64,000 nt of DNA from JAOXRU01 sp965247735 (GCA_965247735.1 CBDFHN010000002.1:1612001-1676000); one strand, 5' to 3'; positions 46,400 to 57,258 are shown, counted from the stretch's first letter. Notes: a model not told the origin generated them from the sequence alone. Numbers and translations are program-made.

Positions 46400-46498
46400 C
46401 ATTACAAGCTGCGAAGCAATCGGTAGCTTATCGACTAACAATAAGCAGATTGCTTTGCTATGCTCGTAATGGCACTATGCTTTTACTGTTTACACAGT
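46400..46498 (-). promoter_or_regulatory. RHS leader: hairpin and palindrome (copy 2)
   Basis: The hairpin is at 46400-46471 and the palindrome ACTGTTTACACAGT at 46485-46498. The start-proximal poly-T/AATG repeats are T6, T9, T8. The extra T relative to copy 1 puts the upstream ATG-like extension out of frame. Confidence 0.6.
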
Positions 46499-46529
46499 TT
46501 CTTTTCTATTCCATCCCTAGTGGGAGTGC

Positions 46530-46799
46530 TTATTCAATAGATGTTTCTGCTTCCAACAATTCTGAAGCTGTCAACAATAATTCAAACTCAATACCATAAA
46601 CTTTCCCGCCCCAATTAATGCTCTTGATTTTAGCATTTAAAGGCTGATCTATTCGTAAAAGACCTTCGTTTTCCTTTTTGGTGCCACACTCAATGTGAGT
46701 TTCACCAATACGGAACTCGAGATAGACCATATTGCTATTATTACTCTGCATTGACAAGATTTTGACTATACCATTCTGTGGCACAACAGCCCTGCTCAT
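46530..46799 (-). CDS. Inter-RHS small protein, the only intact copy
   Basis: An 89-residue protein (MSRAVVPQNGIVKILSM ... YLEFRIGETHIECGTKKENE ... INWGGKVYGIEFELLLTASE ... LEAETSIE). The open frame extends about 40 codons further upstream (IRGQSIFFGGNN, IGNNRYGGSGGKE) without an ATG, so the gene may have lost its original start. It is soluble and beta-rich by appearance, with an acidic helical C-terminus. It lies between RHS copies 3 and 2, and fragments of it lie in every other interval, all frameshifted or truncated. No family is recognised. It could be a chaperone, adaptor or immunity remnant; its conservation across different tips argues against tip-specific immunity. Confidence 0.6.
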   Translation of the reverse strand: MSRAVVPQNGIVKILSMQSNNSNMVYLEFRIGETHIECGTKKENEGLLRIDQPLNAKIKSINWGGKVYGIEFELLLTASELLEAETSIE

Positions 46800-46942
46800 C
46801 TCTTTACCACCGGAACCCCCGTATCTATTGTTCCCTATTTGAATGGCATCAACATTATTGCCACCAAAAAAAATAGACTGGCCTCTTATAATGGCTGTTT
46901 CAATTAGGTATAGATTTACTCAACTAAGTAGTATATAAATAC

Positions 46943-49900
46943 CTAAAGTTTAAAAAAAAAGTAATTCAATACAAAAAAAATAATTACGGCAAATACAATA
47001 AACAAAATTATAGTTCCTGCTATAACTTCAGGATCATCAAACAGTTCACGAAAAAATCCAGGAGCAGGAACAGGAGCAACAGCAGGAGCAGGAGCAACAG
47101 GATGTCCCACACCAAGACCACCAAAAACAGCAGCATTGTTGCCAGCAGCATTGTTGCCAGCAGCATTGTTGCCAGCAGCATTGTTGCCATTTCCAGGAAG
47201 AATGGCTGGGCCTAAATACTGAGGAAGATTAGCATTAGTATCTGCCATTTCAATATCATTATCACTATCATCATCACTATCCGCAGCCGCTCTCAAATAC
47301 CCAAAATTCAGCAGTTCAGGATAGGCATTAAATAGTGCCCTACGTTGTGAGGTAGTTCCTCCACCCAAGTATAGAGTCCCTGGATCAACACCGCCTCTAA
47401 AACGGGCATCTTGTCTGGCGCCTTGCAGGGCATTCCTTGCCATATCTTGGGGAGCTGTAGATTGAAAGGTAGCGGTTCTGTTGGGGGCCGTGGACTTGGT
47501 CCATTTTTTTATGGTCGGAACGGCTACATATACCACAAATAACACTGTTAAGACAACAGCTGTTATGATAAGGGCTGCTATAGCGATGTAAGGGGCAGCA
47601 ACAGCTAATGCAGCAAAAAGACCTACTCCTGCTAGAACAACAAAATGTCCGCTTGGGTCTGTAAACATTATTGGATTTCCGTTGGCATAAGCATACCTAT
47701 TAAGCAAGGGCGCAGTATCACGTGTCATAAATCGTTTGATACTAGGATTGTAATACCTAGCTCGTAAATAAATAAGACCAGACTCCACATCCAAATACTC
47801 CATGGAGTATTGAAAAGGATTAGCAAGGATAGTCAAGGCTTCTTCTTTTTTCTTTTTATTTTTTTGTACTACATCCGCTGGTATTTCTTTAGTTCCGCCA
47901 TAGGCTCTGTAGTTATAAATATCTTTTAGCTTATTATCCTTATAGGTAGCCATCATATCCTTGTAATTGGATATTAATTGTTGAGACTCCACTTCCTGGC
48001 TGCTTTCGGTATGCAATAACCTTAGAAAACGTTTGCCTGCAAACATTAAATAACTACTGTACTGCATATCTTGGGATTCATTTATAATAGCAGCGTTTTT
48101 AACACGCTCATCGTAATAAAACACAATCGGGCTTTGCCCCTGTATCGTCTTGCTCTTACGAAGCCCATTGGGATAATAAGCATAGCTCGCGTTTAGCTCA
48201 GCACTGCTATCGGTATACGAGACCAACCTGTTTTCTAAATCATAGCCATAACTATGCCCTTTGCTGTTAGCTATAAGATTACCATTGGCATCATAACTAA
48301 AGGTAATGCTTTCTGATAATGTTACTTCTTCTACTAACTTATTATCCTTATCGTAGCGGTATTGGCTAATGCGCTGGTTGTTTTGTTTGTCTCTTTCGGT
48401 CTTAACACTTACATTATTGGCAGCATCATAAGCATATTCTATTTTAGATAGCTGGTTTGCTTTAGCATCAGTAGTTTTTTCACAAAGCACTTGATTTAGG
48501 CTACTGTAACTATACTCCGTTGTTATATTTACTCTTCTATCGGAAGGGAATGCCGTAGAACTTCTAATCAGCTTAAGGATGTTTTGGGTAGTTGGGTCAT
48601 ACACATATTCACAACACAACAAGATGTTTTTATCTTCGGCTAAATTGTTGTCTAGCGTCACTTCTTTAGCAACCATACCCAAACCTGTGTATTCATAAAA
48701 AAGTGTAACTCCATTGCTAGTGGCAATAGATTTTATTTGTCCGCTATTAATTGGGGAATCTTCTTTACTTAGGTAAGTTACCGCTGTATGGTATTTTTCA
48801 TCCACAGTAACCTTATCAATTCTACCAAAGCTATCGTATTCAAAATGGGTCTCTTTATTAAAAGCATCAGACAGACCAATAAGCATATTTGCAGCATTAT
48901 AGGTATAGTTAATTTGCTTTCCATCTGGGTACTTTACCAGTGCTAGATTTCCATCTAGGGTATAGTCATAAGTCATTAGTCCTTGGCTTACACCATCTAT
49001 AAGCTCCTCTAAGGTAGCTATTCGGAAAGTTAACGGATTATAGGTCCAATTCTTCTGATGGATTTTATTGTCCTTATCCTTAAAACTGTAACTTTTTATA
49101 AGGTCGTTTTCAAAATAAGAATAGCTAAATACCGTACCAGCATAATCCGTACTTGTTGCTATACGCCCTACCGAATCGTAGGTAAAACTTCTTGCTTGCC
49201 CTAGCGGATTAATCTCTTTTGTTAGCTGGTTTAAATCACTGAATATAAACTGATCCCCTACAGCCTCTTCTGCCTCTTGACCAGACTGTACTACCTTTAT
49301 TTTTTCTAAAACGGCGTTATTAAACAAATCTCGTTCTGTTTCTTTGGTAGCCCTAATCTGATCAAATCCCGAATGGGAACGCTTCACAACGGATAACTCA
49401 AAATTATAGCCGAGCTGTGTTTCTGCCCAATGCTCCTCTTGTGAAGCAATATCGCCCAGTACAGCAGCAGTCATTTTATCATGAATATTGTAGGTGGCAC
49501 CACCGCTTACCGTTTGTGATGATGTTTCTGAAAACACCGCTGTAGTAATCATCTTATGGTGGTCATTAAAACCAATACTACTGGCATGATGCCCATTGTA
49601 GTTTGTCTGCTCTGTTTGGGAAACCGAATCCTGTATAACCTTCTTTTCATTACCAAGTATATCGGTAGTAAGACTAAGCTCTCCTCTAGAGTTGTATTGG
49701 TAAGTTACTCTGGATTGGGCTCCTAATATCCCTTCTTCATAGACCAGTTGCCCTAGCTGATTATAGCTCTTTTGAGACAGAATCCGATCCGTATCTCCTG
49801 ATCCATTAGTGTCCGATTCTTGTAGGAGCTGCCCAAAACCATTGCTATAAGTATGCAGCTTATAACCATTGGCAAATATTTTGGTTACCTTATTATTGGC

Positions 49901-51835
49901 ATAGTCATACTCCCATTCTATAATTCCATCTAAAGGATATTCTGACTTTAGTATATTACCCATATTATCATAGGTATGGCTTACACCATAACCTAAGGCA
50001 TTGCTGGTTTTAATTAACCAACCAGTAGTAATATCTATTTCTTGGGTACTTGTATCACCCTGAGTGTTCGTATTCGCTACAGTTAAGATTCCATCTGATA
50101 AATTGTAAGATATAGCTTCTTCTGTACTGGCTAAATCATGAGTTTTACTGTCTACCCATGCTACTTTTTGGTTGGTAATACGACCTTTATCATCGTATTG
50201 ATAGCTTATTTTCTTTTCTAATGAAGATAGTGCCTCTGCATCTACCTTATCGGCAAAGCCCGTAGTCATAGAAGCTATATTCTTATGGTCTTGGGTAAGC
50301 TCGCTTAGCTGCCCACGAATAACAGGAGCTGTATTGGCTGTTTTATCCCATATCCCATAATCTGCAGTATAACTCTGAACCAAAAGCCCATAGGAAGGCG
50401 TATCCTTGTACCTTGGGTCATCATAATCATAAGTCATACGTGCCGAAGAAGCCAGTTCTACAGCCTCTTGATTAGGCTTGCTTTCATAGCTATCTACAGC
50501 AATAAGATTGGCAAATACATCTATACTAGTTTTGGTTAGGTAATGGCGATATTCTCCGGAATCATTATAAACCTTTGTATGTTCTTCTGTTGGAGTTTGG
50601 TAATTAGGGTATTTCGCTATTAAATCATCATATGCAGGAAAAAAACCATCTTTGTCCTGGCCTTGAAAATTATTCGCCACTTGCTTTATTAGCTCCTTGT
50701 CAAGGGTGTAAATATTCCTTTCCAGTTCGAGATGAAGGTGGTTGTAGCAATGTTCCGTTATAAGTATTCCATCATGGATTTGAGTGGTATACGCATAGTC
50801 ACTTCCATTTAATAATAGGGTGTCTTCAAAAGAAGAGGGAATATAGTTTGGAAAACCAGTATAATTATGTTCGTTATCAAGAGGGTTGTAGTTATAAGTA
50901 AACTCTCGACTATCCTCTAAATGCTGCTCTTTAACACAGGAAACAACATCTTTTAATGTAAAATCTGTACTGCTTAGTTTTAGTTTAATGGCGCTATATT
51001 CATAAAGAATCTTAAGACCATTGAAGTAGATCAGTTCAGAGACCAAACGGTTTTCTGATCCGCCATTATTAATAATGGTAGTTTTGTTTCCTAAAGGATC
51101 TTTATATCCTATAAGTTCCGAACTCTGATTAGCTACCAAATAGGAAAAATCAATGCTATTATTATCACTATCGGGATAAGAAATAGTAATGGCATCTTGA
51201 CCATAATCAAAAATAATTTCTTGACCATAACCCGTTGTAATACTAAGCAATTTACTACTAAAAACACCTCCACTTGTAGTATTGTAATGGAACATAACGT
51301 AGTTTCCAAATCGGTCGTCTATACCGATTAGCCTACCATTTTTATCAAAATATTGGGTATTGCCATTTAGAAAACGTAATATATTGGCAGTCTGTTGGCT
51401 TGTATCGTAAGGAAAAGCAATGGAGGTGAACTCAAAGTTAGCATCTTCTAAGGTGTAATACCGCATGCCAGAGGAATAACTGCTGTCTATAAAAAAAGAC
51501 TGGTCTCCATTGATAAAAACACGTTCCTCATAAATATAACTAAAAGGAAATTGCCAACCAAGGGGCAATCCCAACATTTGATTGCCAGAGTCTAAAGATG
51601 ATTGGGAATATTTTATAGAAGGTGTTATATTTTCTCCTAAAAAACCATATACCGTGGGCACGTTTAAACTCAAGGATAAATCACCTGTTCTAGGAGATAC
51701 TTCTGCTCCAAGAGCATTATTAAAGTTTGAGGCATTGGATGCCTGTGACAAATTGGGATTGGAAGACCTTTTTTTAGCGCTCTTAGCTTTTACTGCCTTT
51801 TTTTGAGCTTTGTTGTTATTTTTATCTAATGACAT
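46943..51835 (-). CDS. RHS/YD-repeat protein, array copy 3 (acidic, NNAAG-repeat membrane tip)
   Basis: A 1630-residue protein with the shared N-terminus, YD repeats and core. Post-core module is type A, like copy 1 (APYIAIAALIITAVVLTVLF). The tip begins after NFGYLRAA with an acidic stretch (DSDDDSDNDIEMADTN), then four NNAAG units, an Ala/Pro/Val linker (PVAPAPAVAPVPAPG), an amphipathic turn (FFRELFDDPEV) and a terminal membrane helix (IAGTIILFIVFAVIIFFVLN). Some substitutions in the body (LVQSYTADYG for LIQSYAADYG) are unique to this copy. There is no enzymatic motif in the tip. Confidence 0.9.
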   Translation of the reverse strand: MSLDKNNNKAQKKAVKAKSAKKRSSNPNLSQASNASNFNNALGAEVSPRTGDLSLSLNVPTVYGFLGENITPSIKYSQSSLDSGNQMLGLPLGWQFPFSYIYEERVFINGDQSFFIDSSYSSGMRYYTLEDANFEFTSIAFPYDTSQQTANILRFLNGNTQYFDKNGRLIGIDDRFGNYVMFHYNTTSGGVFSSKLLSITTGYGQEIIFDYGQDAITISYPDSDNNSIDFSYLVANQSSELIGYKDPLGNKTTIINNGGSENRLVSELIYFNGLKILYEYSAIKLKLSSTDFTLKDVVSCVKEQHLEDSREFTYNYNPLDNEHNYTGFPNYIPSSFEDTLLLNGSDYAYTTQIHDGILITEHCYNHLHLELERNIYTLDKELIKQVANNFQGQDKDGFFPAYDDLIAKYPNYQTPTEEHTKVYNDSGEYRHYLTKTSIDVFANLIAVDSYESKPNQEAVELASSARMTYDYDDPRYKDTPSYGLLVQSYTADYGIWDKTANTAPVIRGQLSELTQDHKNIASMTTGFADKVDAEALSSLEKKISYQYDDKGRITNQKVAWVDSKTHDLASTEEAISYNLSDGILTVANTNTQGDTSTQEIDITTGWLIKTSNALGYGVSHTYDNMGNILKSEYPLDGIIEWEYDYANNKVTKIFANGYKLHTYSNGFGQLLQESDTNGSGDTDRILSQKSYNQLGQLVYEEGILGAQSRVTYQYNSRGELSLTTDILGNEKKVIQDSVSQTEQTNYNGHHASSIGFNDHHKMITTAVFSETSSQTVSGGATYNIHDKMTAAVLGDIASQEEHWAETQLGYNFELSVVKRSHSGFDQIRATKETERDLFNNAVLEKIKVVQSGQEAEEAVGDQFIFSDLNQLTKEINPLGQARSFTYDSVGRIATSTDYAGTVFSYSYFENDLIKSYSFKDKDNKIHQKNWTYNPLTFRIATLEELIDGVSQGLMTYDYTLDGNLALVKYPDGKQINYTYNAANMLIGLSDAFNKETHFEYDSFGRIDKVTVDEKYHTAVTYLSKEDSPINSGQIKSIATSNGVTLFYEYTGLGMVAKEVTLDNNLAEDKNILLCCEYVYDPTTQNILKLIRSSTAFPSDRRVNITTEYSYSSLNQVLCEKTTDAKANQLSKIEYAYDAANNVSVKTERDKQNNQRISQYRYDKDNKLVEEVTLSESITFSYDANGNLIANSKGHSYGYDLENRLVSYTDSSAELNASYAYYPNGLRKSKTIQGQSPIVFYYDERVKNAAIINESQDMQYSSYLMFAGKRFLRLLHTESSQEVESQQLISNYKDMMATYKDNKLKDIYNYRAYGGTKEIPADVVQKNKKKKEEALTILANPFQYSMEYLDVESGLIYLRARYYNPSIKRFMTRDTAPLLNRYAYANGNPIMFTDPSGHFVVLAGVGLFAALAVAAPYIAIAALIITAVVLTVLFVVYVAVPTIKKWTKSTAPNRTATFQSTAPQDMARNALQGARQDARFRGGVDPGTLYLGGGTTSQRRALFNAYPELLNFGYLRAAADSDDDSDNDIEMADTNANLPQYLGPAILPGNGNNAAGNNAAGNNAAGNNAAVFGGLGVGHPVAPAPAVAPVPAPGFFRELFDDPEVIAGTIILFIVFAVIIFFVLNYFFFKL
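47128..47187. repeat. 15-bp minisatellite in RHS copy 3 tip
   Basis: Four tandem copies of CAGCAGCATTGTTGC, encoding NNAAG-type repeats. The unit differs in sequence from the one in copy 2 but has the same length and the same place between spacer and terminal helix. Confidence 0.95.
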
Positions 51836-51922
51836 CTTTTTTAATGTTTTTTTTTAATGTTTTTTTTAATGTTTTGTTCCGCTTTATCACCCTGAGCATT
51901 ACTAAGAATTGCCTATTTCCAT

Positions 51923-52021
51923 CATTACAAGCTGCGAAGCAATCGGTAGCTTATCGACTAACAATAAGCAGATTGCTTTGCTATGCTCGTAATGGCACTA
52001 TGCTTTTACTGTTTACACAGT
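51923..52021 (-). promoter_or_regulatory. RHS leader: hairpin and palindrome (copy 3)
   Basis: The hairpin is at 51923-51994 and the palindrome ACTGTTTACACAGT at 52008-52021. The poly-T/AATG units before the start are T6, T9, T8, as in copies 2 and 5. Confidence 0.6.
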
Positions 52022-52052
52022 TTCTTTTCTATTCCATCCCTAGTGGGAGTGC

Positions 52053-52278
52053 TTATTCAATAGATGTTTCTGCTTCCAACAATTCTGAAGCTGTCAACAA
52101 TAATTCAAACTCAATACCATAAACCTTCCCGCCCCAATTAATGCTCTTGATTTTAGCATTTAAAGGCTGATCTATTCGTAAAAGACCTTCGTTTTCCTTT
52201 TTCTTTCACATTCGATAATCGTGTTGGAAATACCGAACTTGAGATAGTCTATGATATATTCTTTTTGAGCTTTGCTCA
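52053..52278 (-). pseudogene. Inter-RHS small ORF, frameshifted
   Basis: It starts MSKAQKEYIIDYLKFGISNT and hits a stop after KVFYE because of the same one-base deletion as in the 35451-35663 copy. The C-terminal half (GLLRIDQPLNAKIKSINWGG onwards) remains in another frame. Confidence 0.6.
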
Positions 52279-52356
52279 TTCTAAATAAGTAATATATAAG
52301 CCTGATATGTAAATCATTAATCACCCTCCTTCTAATAACTGTATGAATTATAGATA

Positions 52357-55300
52357 TTATGCAAAAAATATAACTGCGCCAATTAGAAGAACAATAATAA
52401 AGAATAGTACAAGTACAAATAATCTACAATAATCAATTCGATAATTACAACCACCATCATCACTATCATCACTATCATTACCATCACTAGCATTATCAGC
52501 ATTAACAACAGCACCAATACTCATTGAATTAGGATTGGTCTCATTTGGAGCATAGCTGGACTCAGACTGGCCACTAAGATTCTCTAAGTCTGAACTACTT
52601 ACACTAGCATTAGGGCGATTAAGGCGAGGTAGCATGGGCGGAATCATCCCTGCCCTCAAATACCCAAAATTAAGTAGTTCTGGATAGGCATTAAATAGCG
52701 CTCTACGTTGTGAGGTAGTTCCTCCGCCCAAATATAGTGTTCCTGGATCAACACCGCCTCTAAAACGGGCATCTTGTCTGGCGCCTTGCAGGGCATTCCT
52801 TGCCATATCTTGGGGAGCTGTAGATTGAAAGGTAGCGGTTCTGTTGGGGGCCGTGGATTTGGGCGATTTTTTCATCGCAGGAATGATTACAAACACCACT
52901 ACCAATACTACTACTATTATTGTTATTGCAACAGCAATAGCCCACCCAATAGGACCAAACGCCGATAATGCAGCAAAAAGACCTACTCCTGCTACAATAG
53001 CAAAATGTCCGCTTGGGTCTGTAAACATTATTGGATTTCCGTTGGCATAAGCATACCTATTAAGCAAAGGCGCAGTATCACGTGTCATAAATCGTTTGAT
53101 ACTAGGATTGTAATACCTAGCTCGCAGATAAATAAGACCAGACTCCACATCTAAATACTCCATAGAATATTGAAAAGGATTCGCAAGGATAGTCAAGGCT
53201 TCTTCTTTTTTCTTTTTATTTTTTTGTACTACATCCGCTGGTATTTCTTTAGTTCCGCCATAGGCTCTGTAGTTATAAATATCTTTTAGCTTATTATCCT
53301 TATAGGTAGCCATCATATCCTTGTAATTGGATATTAATTGTTGAGACTCCACTTCCTGGCTGCTTTCGGTATGCAATAACCTTAGAAAACGTTTGCCTGC
53401 AAACATTAAATAACTACTGTGCTGCATATCTTGGGATTCATTTATAATAGCAGCATTCTTAACACGCTCATCGTAATAAAACACAATCGGGCTTTGCCCC
53501 TGTATGGTCTTGCTCTTACGAAGCCCATTGGGATAATAAGCATAGCTGGCGTTTAGCTCAGCACTGCTATCGGTATACGAGACCAACCTGTTTTCTAAAT
53601 CATAACCATAACTATGCCCTTTGCTGTTAGCTATAAGATTACCATTGGCATCATAACTAAAAGTAATGCTTTCGGATAATGTTACTTCTTCTACTAACTT
53701 ATTATCCTTATCATAGCGGTATTGGCTAATGCGCTGGTTGTTTTGTTTGTCCCTTTCGGTCTTAACACTTACATTATTGGCAGCATCATAAGCATATTCT
53801 ATTTTAGATAACTGGTTTGCTTTAGCATCAGTAGTTTTTTCACAAAGCACTTGATTTAGGCTACTGTAACTATACTCCGTTGTTATATTTACTCTTCTAT
53901 CGGAAGGGAATGCCGTAGAACTTCTAATCAGCTTAAGGATGTTTTGGGTAGTTGGGTCATACACATATTCACAACACAACAAGATGTTTTTATCTTCGGC
54001 TAAATTGTTGTCTAGCGTCACTTCTTTAGCAACCATACCCAAACCTGTGTATTCATAAAAAAGTGTAACTCCATTGCTAGTGGCAATAGATTTTATTTGT
54101 CCGCTATTAATTGGGGAATCTTCTTTACTTAGGTAAGTTACCGCTGTATGGTATTTTTCATCCACAGTAACCTTATCAATTCTACCAAAGCTATCGTATT
54201 CAAAATGGGTCTCTTTATTAAAAGCATCAGACAGACCAATAAGCATATTTGCAGCATTATAGGTATAGTTAATTTGCTTTCCATCTGGGTACTTTACCAG
54301 TGCTAGATTTCCGTCTAGGGTATAGTCATAAGTCATTAGTCCTTGGCTTACACCATCTATAAGCTCCTCTAAGGTAGCTATTCGGAAAGTTAACGGATTA
54401 TAGGTCCAATTCTTCTGATGGATTTTATTTTCCTTATCCTTAAAGCTGTAACTTTTTATAAGGTCGTTTTCAAAATAAGAATAACTAAATACCGTACCAG
54501 CATAATCGGTACTTGTTGCTATACGCCCTACCGAATCGTAGGTAAAACTTCTTGCTTGCCCTAGCGGATTAATCTCTTTTGTTAGCTGGTTTAAATCGTT
54601 GAATATAAACTGATCCCCTACAGCCTCTTCTGCCTCTTGCCCAGACTGTACTACCTTTATTTTTTCTAAAACGGCGTTATTAAACAAATCTCGTTCTGTT
54701 TCTTTGGTAGCCCTAATCTGATCAAATCCCGCATGGGAACGCTTCACAACGGATAACTCAAAATTATAGCCGAGCTGTGTTTCTGCCCAATGCTCCTCTT
54801 GTGAAGCAATATCGCCCAGTACAGCAGCAGTCATTTTATCATGAATATTGTAGGTGGCACCACCGCTTACCGTTTGTGATGATGTTTCTGAAAACACCGC
54901 TGTAGTAATCATCTTATGGTGGTCATTAAAACCAATACTACTGGCATGATGCCCATTGTAGTTTGTCTGCTCTGTTTGGGAAACCGAATCCTGTATAACC
55001 TTCTTTTCATTACCAAGTATATCGGTAGTAAGACTAAGCTCTCCTCTAGAGTTGTATTGGTAAGTTACTCTGGATTGGGCTCCTAATATCCCTTCTTCAT
55101 AGACCAGTTGCCCTAGCTGATTATAGCTCTTTTGAGACAGGACCCGATCCGTATCTCCTGATCCATTATTGTCCGATTCTTGTAGGAGCTGCCCAAAACC
55201 ATTGCTATAAGTATGCAGCTTATATCCATTGGCAAATATTTTGGTTACCTTATTATTGGCATAGTCATACTCCCATTCTATAATTCCATCTAAAGGATAT

Positions 55301-57195
55301 TCTGACTTTAGTATATTACCCATATTATCATAGGTATGGCTTACACCATAACCTAAGGCATTGCTGGTTTTAATTAACCAACCAGTAGTAATATCTATTT
55401 CTTGGGTACTTGTATCACCCTGAGTGTTCGTATTCGCTACAGTTAAGATTCCATCTGATAAATTGTAAGATATAGCTTCTTCTGTACTGGCTAAATCATG
55501 AGTTTTACCATCTACCCATGCTACTTTTTGGTTGGTAATACGACCTTTATCATCGTATTGATAGCTTATTTTCTTTTCTAATGAAGATAGTGCCTCTGCA
55601 TCTACCTTATCGGCAAAGCCCGTAGTCATAGAAGCTATATTCTTATGGTCTTGGGTAAGCTCGCTTAGCTGCCCACGAATAACAGGAGCTGTATTGGCTG
55701 TTTTATCCCATATCCCATAATCTGCAGCATAACTCTGAATCAGAAGTCCATAAGAAGGCGTATCCTTGTACCTTGGGTCATCATAATCATAAGTCATACG
55801 TGCCGAAGAAGCCAGTTCTACAGCCTCTTGATTAGGCTTGCTTTCATAGCTATCTACAGCAATAAGATTGGCAAATACATCTATACTAGTTTTGGTTAGG
55901 TAATGGCGATATTCTCCTGAATCATTATAAACCTTTGTATGTTCTTCTGTTGGAGTTTGGTAATTAGGGTATTTGGCTATTAAATCATCATATGCAGGAA
56001 AAAAACCATCTTTGTCCTGGCCTTGAAAATTATTCGCCACTTGCTTTATTAGCTCCTTGTCAAGGGTGTAAATATTCCTTTCCAGCTCGAGATGAAGGTG
56101 GTTGTAGCAATGTTCCGTTATAAGTATTCCATCATGGATTTGAGTGGTATACGCATAGTCACTTCCATTTAATAATAGGGTGTCTTCAAAAGAAGAGGGA
56201 ATATAGTTTGGAAAACCAGTATAATTATGTTCGTTATCAAGAGGGTTGTAGTTATAAGTAAACTCTCGACTATCCTCTAAATGCTGCTCTTTAACACAGG
56301 AAACAACATCTTTTAATGTAAAATCTGTACTGCTTAGTTTTAGTTTAATGGCGCTATATTCATAAAGAATCTTAAGACCATTGAAGTAGATCAGTTCAGA
56401 GACCAAACGGTTTTCTGATCCGCCATTATTAATAATGGTAGTTTTGTTTCCTAAAGGATCTTTGTAACCGATAAGTTCCGAGCTCTGATTAGCTACCAAA
56501 TAGGAAAAATCAATGCTATTATTATCACTATCGGGATAAGAAATAGTAATGACATCTTGACCATAATCAAAAATAATTTCTTGACCATAACCCGTTGTAA
56601 TACTAAACAATTTACTGCTAAAAACACCTCCACTTGTAGTATTGTAATGGAACATAACGTAGTTTCCAAATCGGTCGTCTATACCGATTAGCCTACCATT
56701 TTTATCAAAATATTGGGTATTGCCATTTAGAAAACGTAATATATTGGCAGTCTGTTGGCTTGTATCGTAAGGAAAAGCCATGGAGGTGAACTCAAAGTTA
56801 GCATCTTCTAAGGTGTAATACCGCATGCCAGAGGAATAACTACTGTCTATAAAAAAAGACTGGTCTCCATTGATAAAAACACGTTCCTCATAAATATAAC
56901 TAAAAGGAAATTGCCAACCAAGGGGCAATCCCAACATTTGATTGCCAGAATCTAAAGATGATTGGGAATATTTTATAGAAGGTGTTATATTTTCTCCTAA
57001 AAAACCATATACCGTGGGTACGTTTAAACTCAAAGATAAATCACCTGTTCTAGGAGATACTTCTGCTCCAAGAGCATTATTAAAGTTTGAGGCATTGGAT
57101 GCCTGTGACAAATTGGGATTGGAAGACCTTTTTTTAGCGCTCTTAGCTTTTACCGCCTTTTTTTGAGCTTTGTTGTTATTTTTATCTAATGACAT
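52357..57195 (-). CDS. RHS/YD-repeat protein, array copy 4 (Ser/Asp-rich membrane tip)
   Basis: A 1612-residue protein with the shared body and core. Post-core module is type B (GPIGWAIAVAITIIVVVLVV), although its spacer reads STAPNRTATF as in copy 3 rather than STTPNRTPTF as in copies 2, 5 and 6, a mosaic pattern. The tip after NFGYLRA reads GMIPPMLPRLNRPNA, a Ser/Asn/Glu linker (SSSDLENLSGQSESSY), an acidic run (DGNDSDDSDDGG) and a terminal hydrophobic helix preceded by CNYRIDYC (RLFVLVLFFIIVLLIGAVIF). There is no signal peptide and no recognisable enzyme motif. Confidence 0.9.
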   Translation of the reverse strand: MSLDKNNNKAQKKAVKAKSAKKRSSNPNLSQASNASNFNNALGAEVSPRTGDLSLSLNVPTVYGFLGENITPSIKYSQSSLDSGNQMLGLPLGWQFPFSYIYEERVFINGDQSFFIDSSYSSGMRYYTLEDANFEFTSMAFPYDTSQQTANILRFLNGNTQYFDKNGRLIGIDDRFGNYVMFHYNTTSGGVFSSKLFSITTGYGQEIIFDYGQDVITISYPDSDNNSIDFSYLVANQSSELIGYKDPLGNKTTIINNGGSENRLVSELIYFNGLKILYEYSAIKLKLSSTDFTLKDVVSCVKEQHLEDSREFTYNYNPLDNEHNYTGFPNYIPSSFEDTLLLNGSDYAYTTQIHDGILITEHCYNHLHLELERNIYTLDKELIKQVANNFQGQDKDGFFPAYDDLIAKYPNYQTPTEEHTKVYNDSGEYRHYLTKTSIDVFANLIAVDSYESKPNQEAVELASSARMTYDYDDPRYKDTPSYGLLIQSYAADYGIWDKTANTAPVIRGQLSELTQDHKNIASMTTGFADKVDAEALSSLEKKISYQYDDKGRITNQKVAWVDGKTHDLASTEEAISYNLSDGILTVANTNTQGDTSTQEIDITTGWLIKTSNALGYGVSHTYDNMGNILKSEYPLDGIIEWEYDYANNKVTKIFANGYKLHTYSNGFGQLLQESDNNGSGDTDRVLSQKSYNQLGQLVYEEGILGAQSRVTYQYNSRGELSLTTDILGNEKKVIQDSVSQTEQTNYNGHHASSIGFNDHHKMITTAVFSETSSQTVSGGATYNIHDKMTAAVLGDIASQEEHWAETQLGYNFELSVVKRSHAGFDQIRATKETERDLFNNAVLEKIKVVQSGQEAEEAVGDQFIFNDLNQLTKEINPLGQARSFTYDSVGRIATSTDYAGTVFSYSYFENDLIKSYSFKDKENKIHQKNWTYNPLTFRIATLEELIDGVSQGLMTYDYTLDGNLALVKYPDGKQINYTYNAANMLIGLSDAFNKETHFEYDSFGRIDKVTVDEKYHTAVTYLSKEDSPINSGQIKSIATSNGVTLFYEYTGLGMVAKEVTLDNNLAEDKNILLCCEYVYDPTTQNILKLIRSSTAFPSDRRVNITTEYSYSSLNQVLCEKTTDAKANQLSKIEYAYDAANNVSVKTERDKQNNQRISQYRYDKDNKLVEEVTLSESITFSYDANGNLIANSKGHSYGYDLENRLVSYTDSSAELNASYAYYPNGLRKSKTIQGQSPIVFYYDERVKNAAIINESQDMQHSSYLMFAGKRFLRLLHTESSQEVESQQLISNYKDMMATYKDNKLKDIYNYRAYGGTKEIPADVVQKNKKKKEEALTILANPFQYSMEYLDVESGLIYLRARYYNPSIKRFMTRDTAPLLNRYAYANGNPIMFTDPSGHFAIVAGVGLFAALSAFGPIGWAIAVAITIIVVVLVVVFVIIPAMKKSPKSTAPNRTATFQSTAPQDMARNALQGARQDARFRGGVDPGTLYLGGGTTSQRRALFNAYPELLNFGYLRAGMIPPMLPRLNRPNASVSSSDLENLSGQSESSYAPNETNPNSMSIGAVVNADNASDGNDSDDSDDGGCNYRIDYCRLFVLVLFFIIVLLIGAVIFFA

Positions 57196-57258
57196 CTTTT
57201 TTAATGTTTTTTTAATGTTTTATCACCCTTAGCATTACTAAGAATTACCCATTTACAT

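Noticed and set aside
46530..46799. The inter-RHS small protein as a tip-specific immunity protein
   Set aside because: Its remnants are nearly the same in all intervals although the tips differ completely, and most copies are broken, so specific pairing is not supported.
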